A program made the position numbers and the translations under genes. A stretch of 64,000 nt of DNA, taken from contig NZ_BCQW01000002.1 of the NCBI RefSeq assembly GCF_001552275.1, positions 124,001-188,000 on the forward strand, in the 5' to 3' direction. Origin of the DNA: Amphibacillus sediminis NBRC 103570 (lineage in GTDB: Bacteria > Bacillota > Bacilli > Bacillales > Amphibacillaceae). Each line of letters opens with the position of its first letter. The stretch's first letter is position 1. The notes under the pieces were generated by a model. It did not search any database. It saw nothing but the letters and a program-made list of their open reading frames with translations, and was not told the DNA's origin. Shown here piece by piece: positions 35,960 to 45,710 of the stretch.

Positions 35960-36275
35960 AATGCGCCTTGAGTATTTGCGCTCAGATTTTAAAGCGCAAT
36001 AAGCTTCTAGTGAAAATCTGTGGCATCGCCAGAGACTTTAACTTTATCGCAGTGTAACTGGCTGGGGCTGCGATTGCCCCATCGAAGGGCTTTTGTAAGA
36101 CTCCCAATTCAAGAAATATGGGAACACGTCGTGTCGCAACGTCTGCACTGGCACATCCTATGCGTCGAACCACCCACTGTACGATTCGCCGGGCTTGAAA
36201 GACTAAGTAAAATACAGATAGGCATTCATCTCAGCACTTAATAAAAGTACGAAAGTTTTGCTGAATAGGTTAAAA
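35960..36275 (+). repeat. family B repeat interrupted by a reversed family A copy
   Basis: B left part at 35960-36042 (ATGCGCCTTGAGTATTTG; CATCGCCAGAGACTTTAAC), then A in reverse from TTTATCGCAGTGTAAC (36043) to about 36178, then the B right end to GAATAGGTTAAAA. Stem 2 of A is partly missing. The final TTAAA holds the uxaC stop codon. Confidence 0.85.
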
Positions 36276-37667
36276 TGGAAAATAACGTTTAGCATTATGA
36301 TAGCTAATATTGGTGATCAGTTGACCTAGTAATTGTAAATCATTAGGAACCAAACCTTGTTCGGCCCAATCGCCAACTAGATTCGCAACAACTCTACGAA
36401 AATATTCATGACGTGTATATGATAAGAAGCTTCGCGAATCCGTTAACATCCCGACAAAGCTGGAAAGGAAGCCGATACTTGCTAGATCATTAAGCTGCCG
36501 CTCAATCCCTCGCTTTTGATCATTAAACCACCAACCTGAGCCAAATTGCAATTTACCTTCAACACCTGATCCTTGAAAATTACCAATTGTTGAGGCAATC
36601 ACCTCATTCTGGTTTGGATTTAAGTTATAGATAATCGTTTTAGGTAGCTGATCTGTTCGATCTACTGCGTTCAACAAACGATTAAGTGGTTCAGCTATTA
36701 AACTGTCATCAATGGAATCAAACCCACTGTCAATGCCGATCTGAGCTAACATCCGTTCATTGTTATTACGAATTGCCCCGAGATGGAGTTGCATCACCCA
36801 GCCCTTTTTATGATAAGTTTGAGCAAGTTTAATTAGTAACGCCGTTTGATACTGAGCGACCTCTGTCGGTGCCAAGGCTTCCCCCGACAATGCTTTAGTC
36901 AAAATTGACTCACATTGTGGTTCAGTAGCTTCTGTATAAACAAGACGTTGAAAACCATGATCAGCTAAACGACAGCCATGATCATGAAAGTAGTTAACCA
37001 TTTTCTCAATTAAATCGACTAGTGATGCCCAGTCCTGCACTAGCAGATTATATTTTAAGGCTAGCTTTTCCAAATAAGTACGAAAATTTGGTGCTGAGAT
37101 ATCCAGCATTCGATCTGGGCGTAATGTTGGTAAAACACGTGGTGTAAAGCTGGACTGTTTTTTTATCGAAGCGTGATGCACGAGATCAGCCAGAGGATCG
37201 TCTGTCGTACAAATCACTTCGACATGTGAACGTGCTATCAATTGCTGTGCTCTAAAGTTATCTTGTTGCAGCAAACGATTCGTTTCCTCCCATACTTCTT
37301 CCCAATTATGCTCACTAAGGATAAGATCAAGATCAAAATAACGTTTCAACTCCAAATGAGTCCAATGATACAATGGATTCCCAACTGTCTTAGGAACTAC
37401 TTTAGCCCAGGCCTGGAATTTTTCCTTTGCTGATGCTTGACCTGTAATATAGTGTTCATCAACACCGAATGTTCGTAGCGCACGCCATTTATAGTGATCA
37501 CCAGTCAACCACAAATCCGTTATCGTTTTAAATGATTTATTTTCGGCAATTTCTTTAGGTGAAAGATGACAATGATAGTCGATAATTGGTAATTTTTCAG
37601 CAAATGTATGAAAGAGTGAACGTGCTATCTCCGATTGCAACAAGAAATCATTATCAATAAATGTCAT
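36270..37667 (-). CDS. uxaC: glucuronate (uronate) isomerase
   Basis: 465 residues. It isomerises D-glucuronate to D-fructuronate. Recognised by PIIDYHCHLSPKEIAENK, LTGDHYKWRALRTFGV, CTTDDPL, LPTLRPD, HLGAIRNNN and FVGMLTDSRSFLSYTRHEYFRR, which are UxaC signatures (amidohydrolase-like fold). AAGGAG is within the end of uxuB and the gap is 11 bases. Together with uxuB and uxuA it feeds methylglucuronic acid side chains, after demethylation or as such, toward KDG. Confidence 0.95.
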   Translation of the reverse strand: MTFIDNDFLLQSEIARSLFHTFAEKLPIIDYHCHLSPKEIAENKSFKTITDLWLTGDHYKWRALRTFGVDEHYITGQASAKEKFQAWAKVVPKTVGNPLYHWTHLELKRYFDLDLILSEHNWEEVWEETNRLLQQDNFRAQQLIARSHVEVICTTDDPLADLVHHASIKKQSSFTPRVLPTLRPDRMLDISAPNFRTYLEKLALKYNLLVQDWASLVDLIEKMVNYFHDHGCRLADHGFQRLVYTEATEPQCESILTKALSGEALAPTEVAQYQTALLIKLAQTYHKKGWVMQLHLGAIRNNNERMLAQIGIDSGFDSIDDSLIAEPLNRLLNAVDRTDQLPKTIIYNLNPNQNEVIASTIGNFQGSGVEGKLQFGSGWWFNDQKRGIERQLNDLASIGFLSSFVGMLTDSRSFLSYTRHEYFRRVVANLVGDWAEQGLVPNDLQLLGQLITNISYHNAKRYFPF

Positions 37668-37678
37668 GCCTTACTCCT

Positions 37679-38524
37679 TTACACGCCCGAATAGGCGATA
37701 AAACCACCGTCTACAGGTACACTGATGCCCGTTACAAAACCACTAAACGTATCATCAACTAGCCATAACAAGACACCATGAAGATCCTCTGGCTTACCTA
37801 ACCGCTTCATTGGTGTTTGTGAAAGTACTTTTATCGTTCTAGCGGTATAAGATCCGTCCTCATTCGTTAACAGACGTCGGTTTTGCTCTGTCAGAAAGAA
37901 CCCAGGGGCGATGGCATTGACACGTATACCCGTTTCTCCAAAATGTACGGCCATCCATTTGGTGAAGTTATCGATTCCCGCTTTCGCCGCACTGTAGGCG
38001 GGAACTTTTGTCATCGGAGCTGGCGCACTCATTGAAGACATATTGATGATTACACCTTTTGTTTTCAATAGCTCCTTAGCAAATATCTGTGAAGGTAACA
38101 ATGTACCCATCAAATTAAGGTTAAAGACATGATTAAACCCTGCTGGTGTTAAATCAAAAAAGCTTCGGACCTCTGGATCATCTATATCCTTTTCACTGTA
38201 TAATTCGTTTGTCGTTGATCCCTCTGGATGATTGCCACCTGCGCCATTAATTAAAATATCAACCTGTCCAAAGGCTTCAATAACCTCTACACAAGCCTGC
38301 TCAACTACTTCCTTCTTCGTTACATCGCAAAAGATAGAAATAGCCTCCCCACCGCTTTGATTAATGGCTTGAGCTGTTTGATCACCAAACTCCTTAGGAT
38401 AGTTTAATATCGCTATTTTCACCCCATGCTTAGCTAATTCTCTAGCCATCGAGCCACACAGTACACCACCGCCTCCTGTAACAACTGCTACTTTACCAGC
38501 TAAATTTGGATGTGTTGACCCCAT
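37679..38524 (-). CDS. uxuB: D-mannonate oxidoreductase (fructuronate reductase), SDR type
   Basis: 281 residues. Short-chain dehydrogenase reducing fructuronate to mannonate. Nucleotide loop TGGGGVLCGSMAREL near residues 16-29, NGAGG, catalytic Ser in MSSMSAP, YSAAKAG as the YxxxK motif and a C-terminal VPVDGGFIAYSGV. This SDR form (B. subtilis YjmF type) differs from the long-chain enzyme of E. coli. AAGGAGG is embedded in the last codons of uxuA, so the two are tightly coupled. Confidence 0.9.
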   Translation of the reverse strand: MGSTHPNLAGKVAVVTGGGGVLCGSMARELAKHGVKIAILNYPKEFGDQTAQAINQSGGEAISIFCDVTKKEVVEQACVEVIEAFGQVDILINGAGGNHPEGSTTNELYSEKDIDDPEVRSFFDLTPAGFNHVFNLNLMGTLLPSQIFAKELLKTKGVIINMSSMSAPAPMTKVPAYSAAKAGIDNFTKWMAVHFGETGIRVNAIAPGFFLTEQNRRLLTNEDGSYTARTIKVLSQTPMKRLGKPEDLHGVLLWLVDDTFSGFVTGISVPVDGGFIAYSGV

Positions 38525-38527
38525 TAT

Positions 38528-39592
38528 CTATTCCTCCTTTAAAGCATCCCAAATTCCTTGTATATAGACAGCCCCTAGAGCACGGTCATAGAGACCATAA
38601 CCAGGACGACCATCCTCGCCCCAGATCATCCGACCATGATCTGGTCTAACGAATCCTGCATATTGATGTTGGTGTAATATTTTTATTAAGCCCCGTATAT
38701 CTACTGAACCGGTCGCATCCTTGTGAGCAACCTCATAAAAATCCCCATTATCCTTATGAGCAATATTTCGAATATGCAAGAATGGAGCCCGATCCTTAGC
38801 AATAAACTTATCAAATATGTGTAAAAGGTTATTCATTTTATTTGCTGCTAGTGAGCCAGAACAGAGGGTTATACTATTTTCTGGTTCATCAATGGCCTCA
38901 ACAATACGATCTAAATCCTGTTCATCTTTTACAATACGGGGCAAGCCAAACACAGACCAAGGTGGGTCATCCGGATGAATAGCCATTCTAACCCCACACT
39001 CTTTTGCCACTGGAATAACGCGTTCTAAAAAGTAAACCAAGTTAGCGAACAAACGCTCTTCTGTCATTCCTTCATATTGTTCGAAAAGCCGGGCAATATC
39101 AGCTAATCGCTCAGGCTCCCAACCCGGCATGACCATTCCTTTAGATCCTCGTGCAATTTGATCAATTAACTCTCTTGGCTCAATCCCTTCAATCTTCTTG
39201 CCCTCATAGGCGAGCACTGTTGATTGATCAGCTAATGGCATGGCCAAGTCGGAACGAGTCCAATCAAAAATGGGCATAAAATTATAGCAAATAACCTTAA
39301 CACCATATTTACTCAAGGTCCGAATCGTTGCTTGGTAATTCTTGATCATCTGGTCGCGTGATGGTAAACCAAGTTTAATATCATCATGGACATTCACACT
39401 TTCAATGACTTTAAGCTCTAGTCCAGCTCTAAGAGCCTGATTATAAAGCATTTTGACATCTTTTTCAGGCCATGCCTCTCCCACAGGTATATGGTAAATG
39501 GCACCGACTACCCCCGTCATGCCCGGAATTTGCTTGATATAACTAAGCGGTATATCGTCATCTCTGCCAAACCATCTAAATGTCATCCTCAT
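38528..39592 (-). CDS. uxuA: mannonate dehydratase
   Basis: 354 residues. It dehydrates D-mannonate to 2-keto-3-deoxygluconate. UxuA signatures are present: MTFRWFGRDDDIPLSYIKQIPG at the N-terminus, NFMPIFDWTRSDL, RMAIHPDDPPWSVFGLPRIV (metal His), LCSGSLA, HIRNI and FVRPDHGRMIWGE. GGGGG lies nine bases before the ATG; a second ATG two codons later is possible. KDG kinase and aldolase genes are not in this window and must be elsewhere. Confidence 0.96.
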   Translation of the reverse strand: MRMTFRWFGRDDDIPLSYIKQIPGMTGVVGAIYHIPVGEAWPEKDVKMLYNQALRAGLELKVIESVNVHDDIKLGLPSRDQMIKNYQATIRTLSKYGVKVICYNFMPIFDWTRSDLAMPLADQSTVLAYEGKKIEGIEPRELIDQIARGSKGMVMPGWEPERLADIARLFEQYEGMTEERLFANLVYFLERVIPVAKECGVRMAIHPDDPPWSVFGLPRIVKDEQDLDRIVEAIDEPENSITLCSGSLAANKMNNLLHIFDKFIAKDRAPFLHIRNIAHKDNGDFYEVAHKDATGSVDIRGLIKILHQHQYAGFVRPDHGRMIWGEDGRPGYGLYDRALGAVYIQGIWDALKEE

Positions 39593-39609
39593 GAACTGTT
39601 TCCCCCTAT

Positions 39610-41661
39610 CTAATAAATGGTACGCTTATGCTGATCCGGTATGCCTGATTTGCGATAAAAATAAGTATTGATAATATCGCGCCATTCCTTGGCAGACCAT
39701 AACTGATGTTCTAAACGTTCTTTTACCTCTTGATAGCGTTGTGTATCGATAAACTCTGCTAAACTTTCCCATAACTTAATCATAGATTTAACCTGCTCCA
39801 CACCTTTAAAATGCGTATCATAGATATGTTGAATTACAGTCTTGCCACTTTGAAGTACATGCGTATATGGAACATGGTGAAAGAAAAGTAATAATTCATC
39901 TGGACATTGCTCAATTGACTCGTACCGGTCTCGGTTTTCTGGATAGTATTGACCTGTATAGCCGGTGCCTGTTTTTAACGTACGATCAACACCTATCCCC
40001 TTTCGATCAGCAAAGTGGTATGTCCCCCACGTCATATACTCGTATCCATCAATATTAGGGCCATAGTGATGATTTACATTGACCATCCACCCAATCCCTA
40101 GTGGCGAGGTATAATTCTCATAGATTTCCCACGAAGGCATGACTATGCTTAATAAAGTATCGACTAGCTTTGAATCATGACTAAACGTTAGTTTAATCCA
40201 TTCATTCGCAATTTGCTCAGCTGTTAAATCTGGATTCCAGATTAATCGTCCATAGCCGTATAAATTTAATTGGGCAATCGTATGCCCTGTCCAGTTAAGA
40301 TCCTTTCCTATATTTGAAACACCGACAATTCCAGCAATGTGATTATTGAACAACTCACCACTGACAATGTCTTTAACTTTAGAGCCTTGACCTTTCGCAA
40401 AGGTGTCGAACTCTAATACTTGCTTCCATTGTGGAATTAAATAAACTAAATGACGTTGTTGCCCAAGATATTCTTGTGTAATTTGAAATTCAAGCAATTG
40501 ATTGGTTTGGGCTAAACCACCAATTAATGGAGATACCGGTTCACGCACTTGAAAATCCATGGGTCCATTCTTGATTTGTAGCACAACATTATCATTGAAT
40601 TTTCCATCTAGAGGTACGAAATGATCATAGGCTGCTCGTGCTCGATCAGTCGTACGATCACGCCAATCTTGTTTACAATTATAAACAAAACAACGCCATA
40701 TAATCTTACCACCAAAGGGTTCTACTGCTTCCGCTAGCATATTAGCCCCTTGGGCATGATTACGGCCATACGTAAAGGGGCCTGGTCGATTCTCAGAATC
40801 TGCTTTAACTAGAAAACCTCCTAGCTCAGGGACAGCTTGATAGACATGTTTGGCAGTTTCCTTCCAAAACTCTCTAACTTGATCATTAAGGGGATCAGCA
40901 GTATCTAAGCCGCCAATCTCTATTGGTGAAGCATAATTTATACTTAAATACAACGTAATACCATACAGTTTAAAAATATCTGATGTTTGTTTTACATCCG
41001 TTAAATAAGTATCTGTAATCAGCTTCGTTTCTACTTGATGTACATTAACATTATTTATTGTAATCGCGTTAATCCCTACAGAGCTTAGTAATCTAGCATA
41101 ATCATGGATACGCTGACGGTCTTTAATAAACTGGTAATTGTCGTAGAAGATCGACCGACCAGCATAGCCTCGTTCAACGGAACCATCCATATCATCCCAA
41201 TGATTAATCATCCTGATCGGGTTTTTTGGCCATTCTTCAATTGCTAAATGCTTTAACGACTGCTCCTGCTGAACTAAACGGAGTAAATGAAAGGTTCCGT
41301 ATAGAAGTGCTCTACTTGTCCCCCCTGTTAATATAAGTCTTTCTTCTTCCGTTTTAATTGTAAATGCTTCTTCCTGGTAATCTGGATTTATCTTAAGATA
41401 TAGGCCACGAGTACTTATCGCTGATGAATGGATGGCTGGGCAATAATTGATCATTTCAGCTAATGCAAGCTGGATTTCAGCCAGCGTCCGATCGATAACT
41501 TCATCACGTGTTTCAACGATAATTTCGCTAAGACTTTCTTTAACTTCTTGGCTATAAGCGTGGTTGCCTATCGGCCGATATTGTAGCCACGCTCGATAGC
41601 TTGTCAATTGGTCCACTGATAATTGATCGACTAACCGTTCAGATGTTCTAAATTTTTTCAT
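39610..41661 (-). CDS. aguA: GH67 alpha-glucuronidase
   Basis: 683 residues. It removes (4-O-methyl)glucuronic acid from the non-reducing end of xylo-oligosaccharides. The N-terminal beta domain (residues 1-150) precedes the TIM barrel; [20 protein letters not shown] is the GH67 hallmark, and the general-base pair lies in [10 protein letters not shown] (Asp) and QVREPVSPL (Glu). The C-terminal helical domain is complete. No signal peptide, so intracellular. AAGGGA precedes the ATG at 41661; another ATG is at 41667. It follows the permease genes and precedes the uronate genes. Confidence 0.95.
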   Translation of the reverse strand: MKKFRTSERLVDQLSVDQLTSYRAWLQYRPIGNHAYSQEVKESLSEIIVETRDEVIDRTLAEIQLALAEMINYCPAIHSSAISTRGLYLKINPDYQEEAFTIKTEEERLILTGGTSRALLYGTFHLLRLVQQEQSLKHLAIEEWPKNPIRMINHWDDMDGSVERGYAGRSIFYDNYQFIKDRQRIHDYARLLSSVGINAITINNVNVHQVETKLITDTYLTDVKQTSDIFKLYGITLYLSINYASPIEIGGLDTADPLNDQVREFWKETAKHVYQAVPELGGFLVKADSENRPGPFTYGRNHAQGANMLAEAVEPFGGKIIWRCFVYNCKQDWRDRTTDRARAAYDHFVPLDGKFNDNVVLQIKNGPMDFQVREPVSPLIGGLAQTNQLLEFQITQEYLGQQRHLVYLIPQWKQVLEFDTFAKGQGSKVKDIVSGELFNNHIAGIVGVSNIGKDLNWTGHTIAQLNLYGYGRLIWNPDLTAEQIANEWIKLTFSHDSKLVDTLLSIVMPSWEIYENYTSPLGIGWMVNVNHHYGPNIDGYEYMTWGTYHFADRKGIGVDRTLKTGTGYTGQYYPENRDRYESIEQCPDELLLFFHHVPYTHVLQSGKTVIQHIYDTHFKGVEQVKSMIKLWESLAEFIDTQRYQEVKERLEHQLWSAKEWRDIINTYFYRKSGIPDQHKRTIY

Positions 41662-41729
41662 AATCATTCCCTTTCTTAATAAACAGAGCGCCTCAAGCTA
41701 ATCAGCCATGGGCGCTTAGAGTCTAATCC

Positions 41730-42659
41730 TTAACCTTTGACACCACCAATAGTAAGTCCCTTAACAAAATATTTTTGTAAAAATGGGTAAACCATAATAA
41801 TCGGTACTGACACAACCACTGTCATCGCTGCACGGATGGATTGTGGTGTTACGGTTTCCACAACACCACTTTGAGACGCAGCAAAAGCAGATTCGGCACC
41901 TGCGCCTGAATTAAAGGCAGCGTTAGAGTTACTTAGTACCTTCATCAACTCATACTGTAAAGTACTCAACTCAGGGATAGAAGAGTTATAAATAAATACA
42001 TCAAACCATTGATTCCATTGGCCAACTGCAACAAATAAGGATACTGTAGCAATGACAGGTAATGACAATGGCAAAGCAATTCGGAAAAATTGAGTAAATT
42101 CACCCGCTCCATCCATTTTAGCTGATTCAAATAAGGTCTCTGGCAATCCTTCAATAAACGAACGAATAACGATGACATTAAAGACCCCAATTAATGTCGG
42201 CAAAATATACACCCAAAAAGATCCGATTAACCCTAACTCCCGATGCAGTAAATACGTCGGAATTAGCCCAGCATTCATATACATGGTCATGACAAATGTA
42301 ATCGTGATAAATTTTTTCAGAAAGAAATGTGGTCGAGAAATCGTATAAGCAACCATTGCAGAAGCAAATACACCTAATACCGTTCCAATTAATGTTCGTA
42401 ATATCGATGTTAATCCAGCACGTAAAATTTGTGCCTCATTAAACACGTGTTGATAGTTGTACCAAGTAAATTCTCGGGGTAGTAGCCGTATTCCACCACG
42501 AATCGTGTCTGTAGATGCGTTCAATGAAATAGCGAGAGTATTGAGCATTGGATAAAGCATAATCACCACTAGCACGAGCATTAATACGATATTAATTGAA
42601 TCAAAAATTAAGTCATCGACGCTTCTTCTTTTACCTGTTAATCTATTTATTAGCCCCAT
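41730..42659 (-). CDS. carbohydrate ABC transporter permease (LplC/YtcP type)
   Basis: 309 residues with six membrane segments. The EAA coupling motif (ESAKMDGAGEFTQFFRIALPLSLP) is near residue 200. It pairs with the permease encoded just upstream. Homologous systems in xylanolytic bacilli import aldotetraouronic acid or xylo-oligosaccharides. The ATPase subunit is not encoded here; shared MsmX-type ATPases commonly serve this class. Confidence 0.9.
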   Translation of the reverse strand: MGLINRLTGKRRSVDDLIFDSINIVLMLVLVVIMLYPMLNTLAISLNASTDTIRGGIRLLPREFTWYNYQHVFNEAQILRAGLTSILRTLIGTVLGVFASAMVAYTISRPHFFLKKFITITFVMTMYMNAGLIPTYLLHRELGLIGSFWVYILPTLIGVFNVIVIRSFIEGLPETLFESAKMDGAGEFTQFFRIALPLSLPVIATVSLFVAVGQWNQWFDVFIYNSSIPELSTLQYELMKVLSNSNAAFNSGAGAESAFAASQSGVVETVTPQSIRAAMTVVVSVPIIMVYPFLQKYFVKGLTIGGVKG

Positions 42660-42673
42660 AGTAGCTCTCCCTT

Positions 42674-43681
42674 CTAAAATAGTCTCGCCTCACCAAGTTT
42701 TTGGGCAACTTTATTGGCAGCAAATAAGAATATGAATGAAACTACGGTTTTAAACATCCCTGCTGCCGTTGCAAGCGAGAAGTTAGCCATCGAAATCCCA
42801 TAGCGTAAAACAAAGATATCAAGGTTCTCTGCATAATCCATATTGAGCGGATTCATTAGTAGGTACTGTGCTTCGAAACCAGATTCCAAAATATATCCAA
42901 TATTCATGATCATTAAAATGACAACAACTGAGCGAATTCCTGGTAGCGTAATATAGAAAATACGCTGAAGTCTTGAGGCTCCATCAATTTCAGCTGCTTC
43001 ATACTGCTCCTGATCGATCATTGTAATAGCTGCTAAATAAATGATCGAATTCCATCCGACACTCTTCCAAACATCTGAAGCTCCGATAATTCCCCAAAAA
43101 TACTCTCCAATTCCTAAAAACATAATCGGTTGTTCAATAATGCCTAGATTCATTAAGATAACGTTTATAATTCCGTCTTCCATAGCCAAAGCAGAGGAAA
43201 CGAGTCCCGCTACAACAACCCATGAAAGGAAGTGAGGCATGTAACTAATCGTTTGAACAATACGTTTAAACCGTATCTGTCGTAATTCATTTAATAGAAC
43301 CGCTAACGTGATCGCAGTTAGAAATCCTAAGACAAGGTTAATCAGGCTCATGGCTAGCGTATTACGCATGACTTCTAAAAAACGCTGATCTTGAAATAAA
43401 AACCTAAATTGATCAAACCCTACCCAGTCCGAGTCAAAAAAACCTCTGGCTGGCTTAAAGTCTTGAAAGGCCATCACCCAACCACCTAGTGGTAGATATT
43501 TAAAAATAAATAGCCATATCAGAAACGGAATACTCATCCATAGTAATTCCTTCTGTTCACGACATTTAGTAAAGAAATATTTAAGCCTACTTCCTTGCTT
43601 TTTTCGTTTTTTTGGTTGCTTTGACTTTTTTTCTTTTTTTAAATCTTCAGTTACAGTTAACGGACTTACTGGTATCCCCAT
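42674..43681 (-). CDS. carbohydrate ABC transporter permease (LplB/YteP type)
   Basis: 335 residues. A lysine-rich cytosolic N-terminus (KKEKKSKQPKKRKKQGSR) is followed by six membrane segments and the EAA motif EAAEIDGASRLQRIFYITLPGI. ATG 43681 follows AAAAGGAGG by nine bases; the frame to 43726 is an upstream extension. The solute-binding protein gene is 320 bp upstream, across a hairpin and a chimeric repeat. Its partner permease begins 15 bases downstream. Confidence 0.9.
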   Translation of the reverse strand: MGIPVSPLTVTEDLKKEKKSKQPKKRKKQGSRLKYFFTKCREQKELLWMSIPFLIWLFIFKYLPLGGWVMAFQDFKPARGFFDSDWVGFDQFRFLFQDQRFLEVMRNTLAMSLINLVLGFLTAITLAVLLNELRQIRFKRIVQTISYMPHFLSWVVVAGLVSSALAMEDGIINVILMNLGIIEQPIMFLGIGEYFWGIIGASDVWKSVGWNSIIYLAAITMIDQEQYEAAEIDGASRLQRIFYITLPGIRSVVVILMIMNIGYILESGFEAQYLLMNPLNMDYAENLDIFVLRYGISMANFSLATAAGMFKTVVSFIFLFAANKVAQKLGEARLF

Positions 43682-43736
43682 TAAGCTGCCTCCTTTTTCA
43701 TATATTAATTTAGAAAAATAAATCAACCATCAATCT

Positions 43737-43845
43737 ATAAAGTGAAACTTCGTTCAGTTGGGGCCATCACCCACCGAATGGAAAAGATATTGGCATTGAT
43801 CTCACCACTTATAGAAGTGGGAGACTTCTGCAAAATGAAGTTAAA
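43737..43845 (+). repeat. A/B chimeric repeat inside the xylan transporter operon
   Basis: Family A left end (ATAAAGTGAAACTTCGTTCAG) joined to the family B right half (CCGAATGGAAAAGATATTGGC, CCACTTatagAAGTGG, AAATGAAGTTAAA). It lies between binding-protein and permease genes. Confidence 0.85.
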
Positions 43846-43956
43846 AACCTAAGCAAGGTCTCTCCTTCTTAGCATCGATTGATTTCATTCCATCTATTTT
43901 TCTAAACTAATCTCTATCTTTCAATTACCAGTATCAACTAGCTTTATAACAAGGAT

Positions 43957-43980
43957 GATGGCAAACTATGGTTTGCCATC
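43957..43980. other. perfect 10-bp hairpin with tetraloop after the binding-protein gene
   Basis: GATGGCAAAC and GTTTGCCATC pair perfectly around TATG, 19 bases beyond the stop codon, with no T run. Comparable hairpins after binding-protein genes block 3' decay and raise the ratio of binding protein to permease. Confidence 0.75.
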
Positions 43981-43998
43981 TCCCTATGAATACTAGAT

Positions 43999-45684
43999 TT
44001 ATCTAAATTGCCAGTTACCATTAATACGTTCTTCAACTGTTTTCGTGAAGAATTCTTCATATGTTTCTACTTCTAATTTGCGATATTCTTCTACAAAAGT
44101 CTCCCATTCATTATCAAAGTCTTCAGGATCTGCTAATACAATGCGTGGGTAATGTCGTTTTGTTAGCTCTTCAGCTCTTTCTTGGAATAAAGCGACATCA
44201 GAACCTTGTTCGATGTTTGCGCTCCACGCAGGATACCATGGGCGATCATCTGGTGCTGAGAATAGCTCTGAGAATGTTTGAATGCCGTATGCATCTAAGT
44301 ATTCACGGTCATCTTCATCATAGGTTTCTGAAGCAACCTCTGGCTGGCGACGTGCTTCAACAGCATTGCCATCAGAGAATGTTCCATTCAGTCGTGGCCA
44401 ATTCCATTCGAATACTGTCATACCGAAGCTTTCTCGTTCATCTTGATCGCCGGTTAATTCAATTTGTTCCTCTGTTCTGTAATAACGGCCATCATCACCA
44501 ACTGTGTAGTGGCGACCCTCTTCGCCCCACATGACCAGCTTCTGCATATCCTCTTGAATGAGACGATCCCAATACTGAATAATACGCTCTGGATTTTCAG
44601 CACTTACGGAAATACCTACACCACGATTTTGTGTAAATGCTGGTGGATCAAGATATTGATCAGTAATGTCTTCATCTAACACAATTGGCAGGGCCATAAA
44701 TTCTTTATCTGGTTCTTCCATTTCCTCAATTGCTATTCGCGCTTGACCAAATTGCCAGCCGTAGTCAAAAAAGCCAAGAACTCGCCCGGATGACAGCTTG
44801 GCCAAATAATCATCCGTGTTCATAACAAACATTTCTTGATCTAAATAACCTTCCGCATTTAATTCATTTAATGCTTCTAAATAACGTCTCGCATAATCAG
44901 AGTCTGCATATACACGCGCTTCATGTGTTTCCATATCTATCATGACACTACCATCGTTTGGATAACCAGCTAAGTGATTAGGTACGTTAGAAAATGTAAA
45001 AAAGCTTGTGTCATAGGTTAACCCTGTGAATGGTACTGTCGGCAGACCATCTATTTCAGGATTTTCATCTGCATAACGTTTAATAATATCGAAATATTCA
45101 TCTAAAGTTTTAATCTCTGGAAAATCATATTCTTTAAGAATCCCACGTTGAATCCAAAATGCACCTTGATCGATATTAGGGTTTGGTTGATATTCATTAA
45201 TTGTTGGGCCAAATGGGATGTAATAAATATTACCATCAGGCATCGTAAAGCGATCAAGGTAATCTGCGTACATCGCTAAAATATTTTGACCATGCTCTTC
45301 TAGTAAATCATTGAGCGGAATGAAAGCTCCTGCATCAAGTAACATGTCTATACCATGGTCTGGAACAATTACATCAGGGTATTCACCACCAGCTACCATA
45401 ACACCTAGCTTTTCCATTAGATCTCCAACTAGGTACTCCATTTGGAAGTTAACACCTGTTTCTTCTTCAAGCATGGCTCCTACCTCTGTTTCGTTTGTGT
45501 GTATATCTTTACCCGATGCACCAACAAAATAGTGGTAAGTAACCGGTTCATTTGTCGTTTCTGCAGTATCTCCATCCGATACCGCATCATTGCTAGATGT
45601 CTGATCATCTCCATTACCACATGCCATTAACAACATGAATAGACTTAAAAAGATTAGGACTAACAAAGTCTTCTTTCTAAACAA
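43999..45684 (-). CDS. extracellular solute-binding lipoprotein (LplA type) for xylo-oligosaccharides
   Basis: About 561 residues, the long class of carbohydrate-binding proteins. Signal sequence LLVLIFLSLFMLL and lipobox LMAC, then an acidic linker (DDQTSSNDAVSDGD) and the binding fold (YHYFVGASGKDIHTNETEVG; VPFTGLTYDTSFF; AFTQNRGVGISV). TTG 45684 is eight bases after AAAGGGG, and a TTG at 45702 overlaps that site. Gene context with aguA and the uronate genes suggests glucuronylated xylo-oligosaccharides as ligand. A cre-bearing palindrome overlaps the promoter. Confidence 0.9.
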   Translation of the reverse strand: MFRKKTLLVLIFLSLFMLLMACGNGDDQTSSNDAVSDGDTAETTNEPVTYHYFVGASGKDIHTNETEVGAMLEEETGVNFQMEYLVGDLMEKLGVMVAGGEYPDVIVPDHGIDMLLDAGAFIPLNDLLEEHGQNILAMYADYLDRFTMPDGNIYYIPFGPTINEYQPNPNIDQGAFWIQRGILKEYDFPEIKTLDEYFDIIKRYADENPEIDGLPTVPFTGLTYDTSFFTFSNVPNHLAGYPNDGSVMIDMETHEARVYADSDYARRYLEALNELNAEGYLDQEMFVMNTDDYLAKLSSGRVLGFFDYGWQFGQARIAIEEMEEPDKEFMALPIVLDEDITDQYLDPPAFTQNRGVGISVSAENPERIIQYWDRLIQEDMQKLVMWGEEGRHYTVGDDGRYYRTEEQIELTGDQDERESFGMTVFEWNWPRLNGTFSDGNAVEARRQPEVASETYDEDDREYLDAYGIQTFSELFSAPDDRPWYPAWSANIEQGSDVALFQERAEELTKRHYPRIVLADPEDFDNEWETFVEEYRKLEVETYEEFFTKTVEERINGNWQFR

Positions 45685-45710
45685 TTGACTAACCCCTTTC
45701 AATAAATGAT

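Noticed and set aside
35982-36241. 63- and 73-codon frames on both strands
   Set aside because: Both consist of nested repeat sequence.
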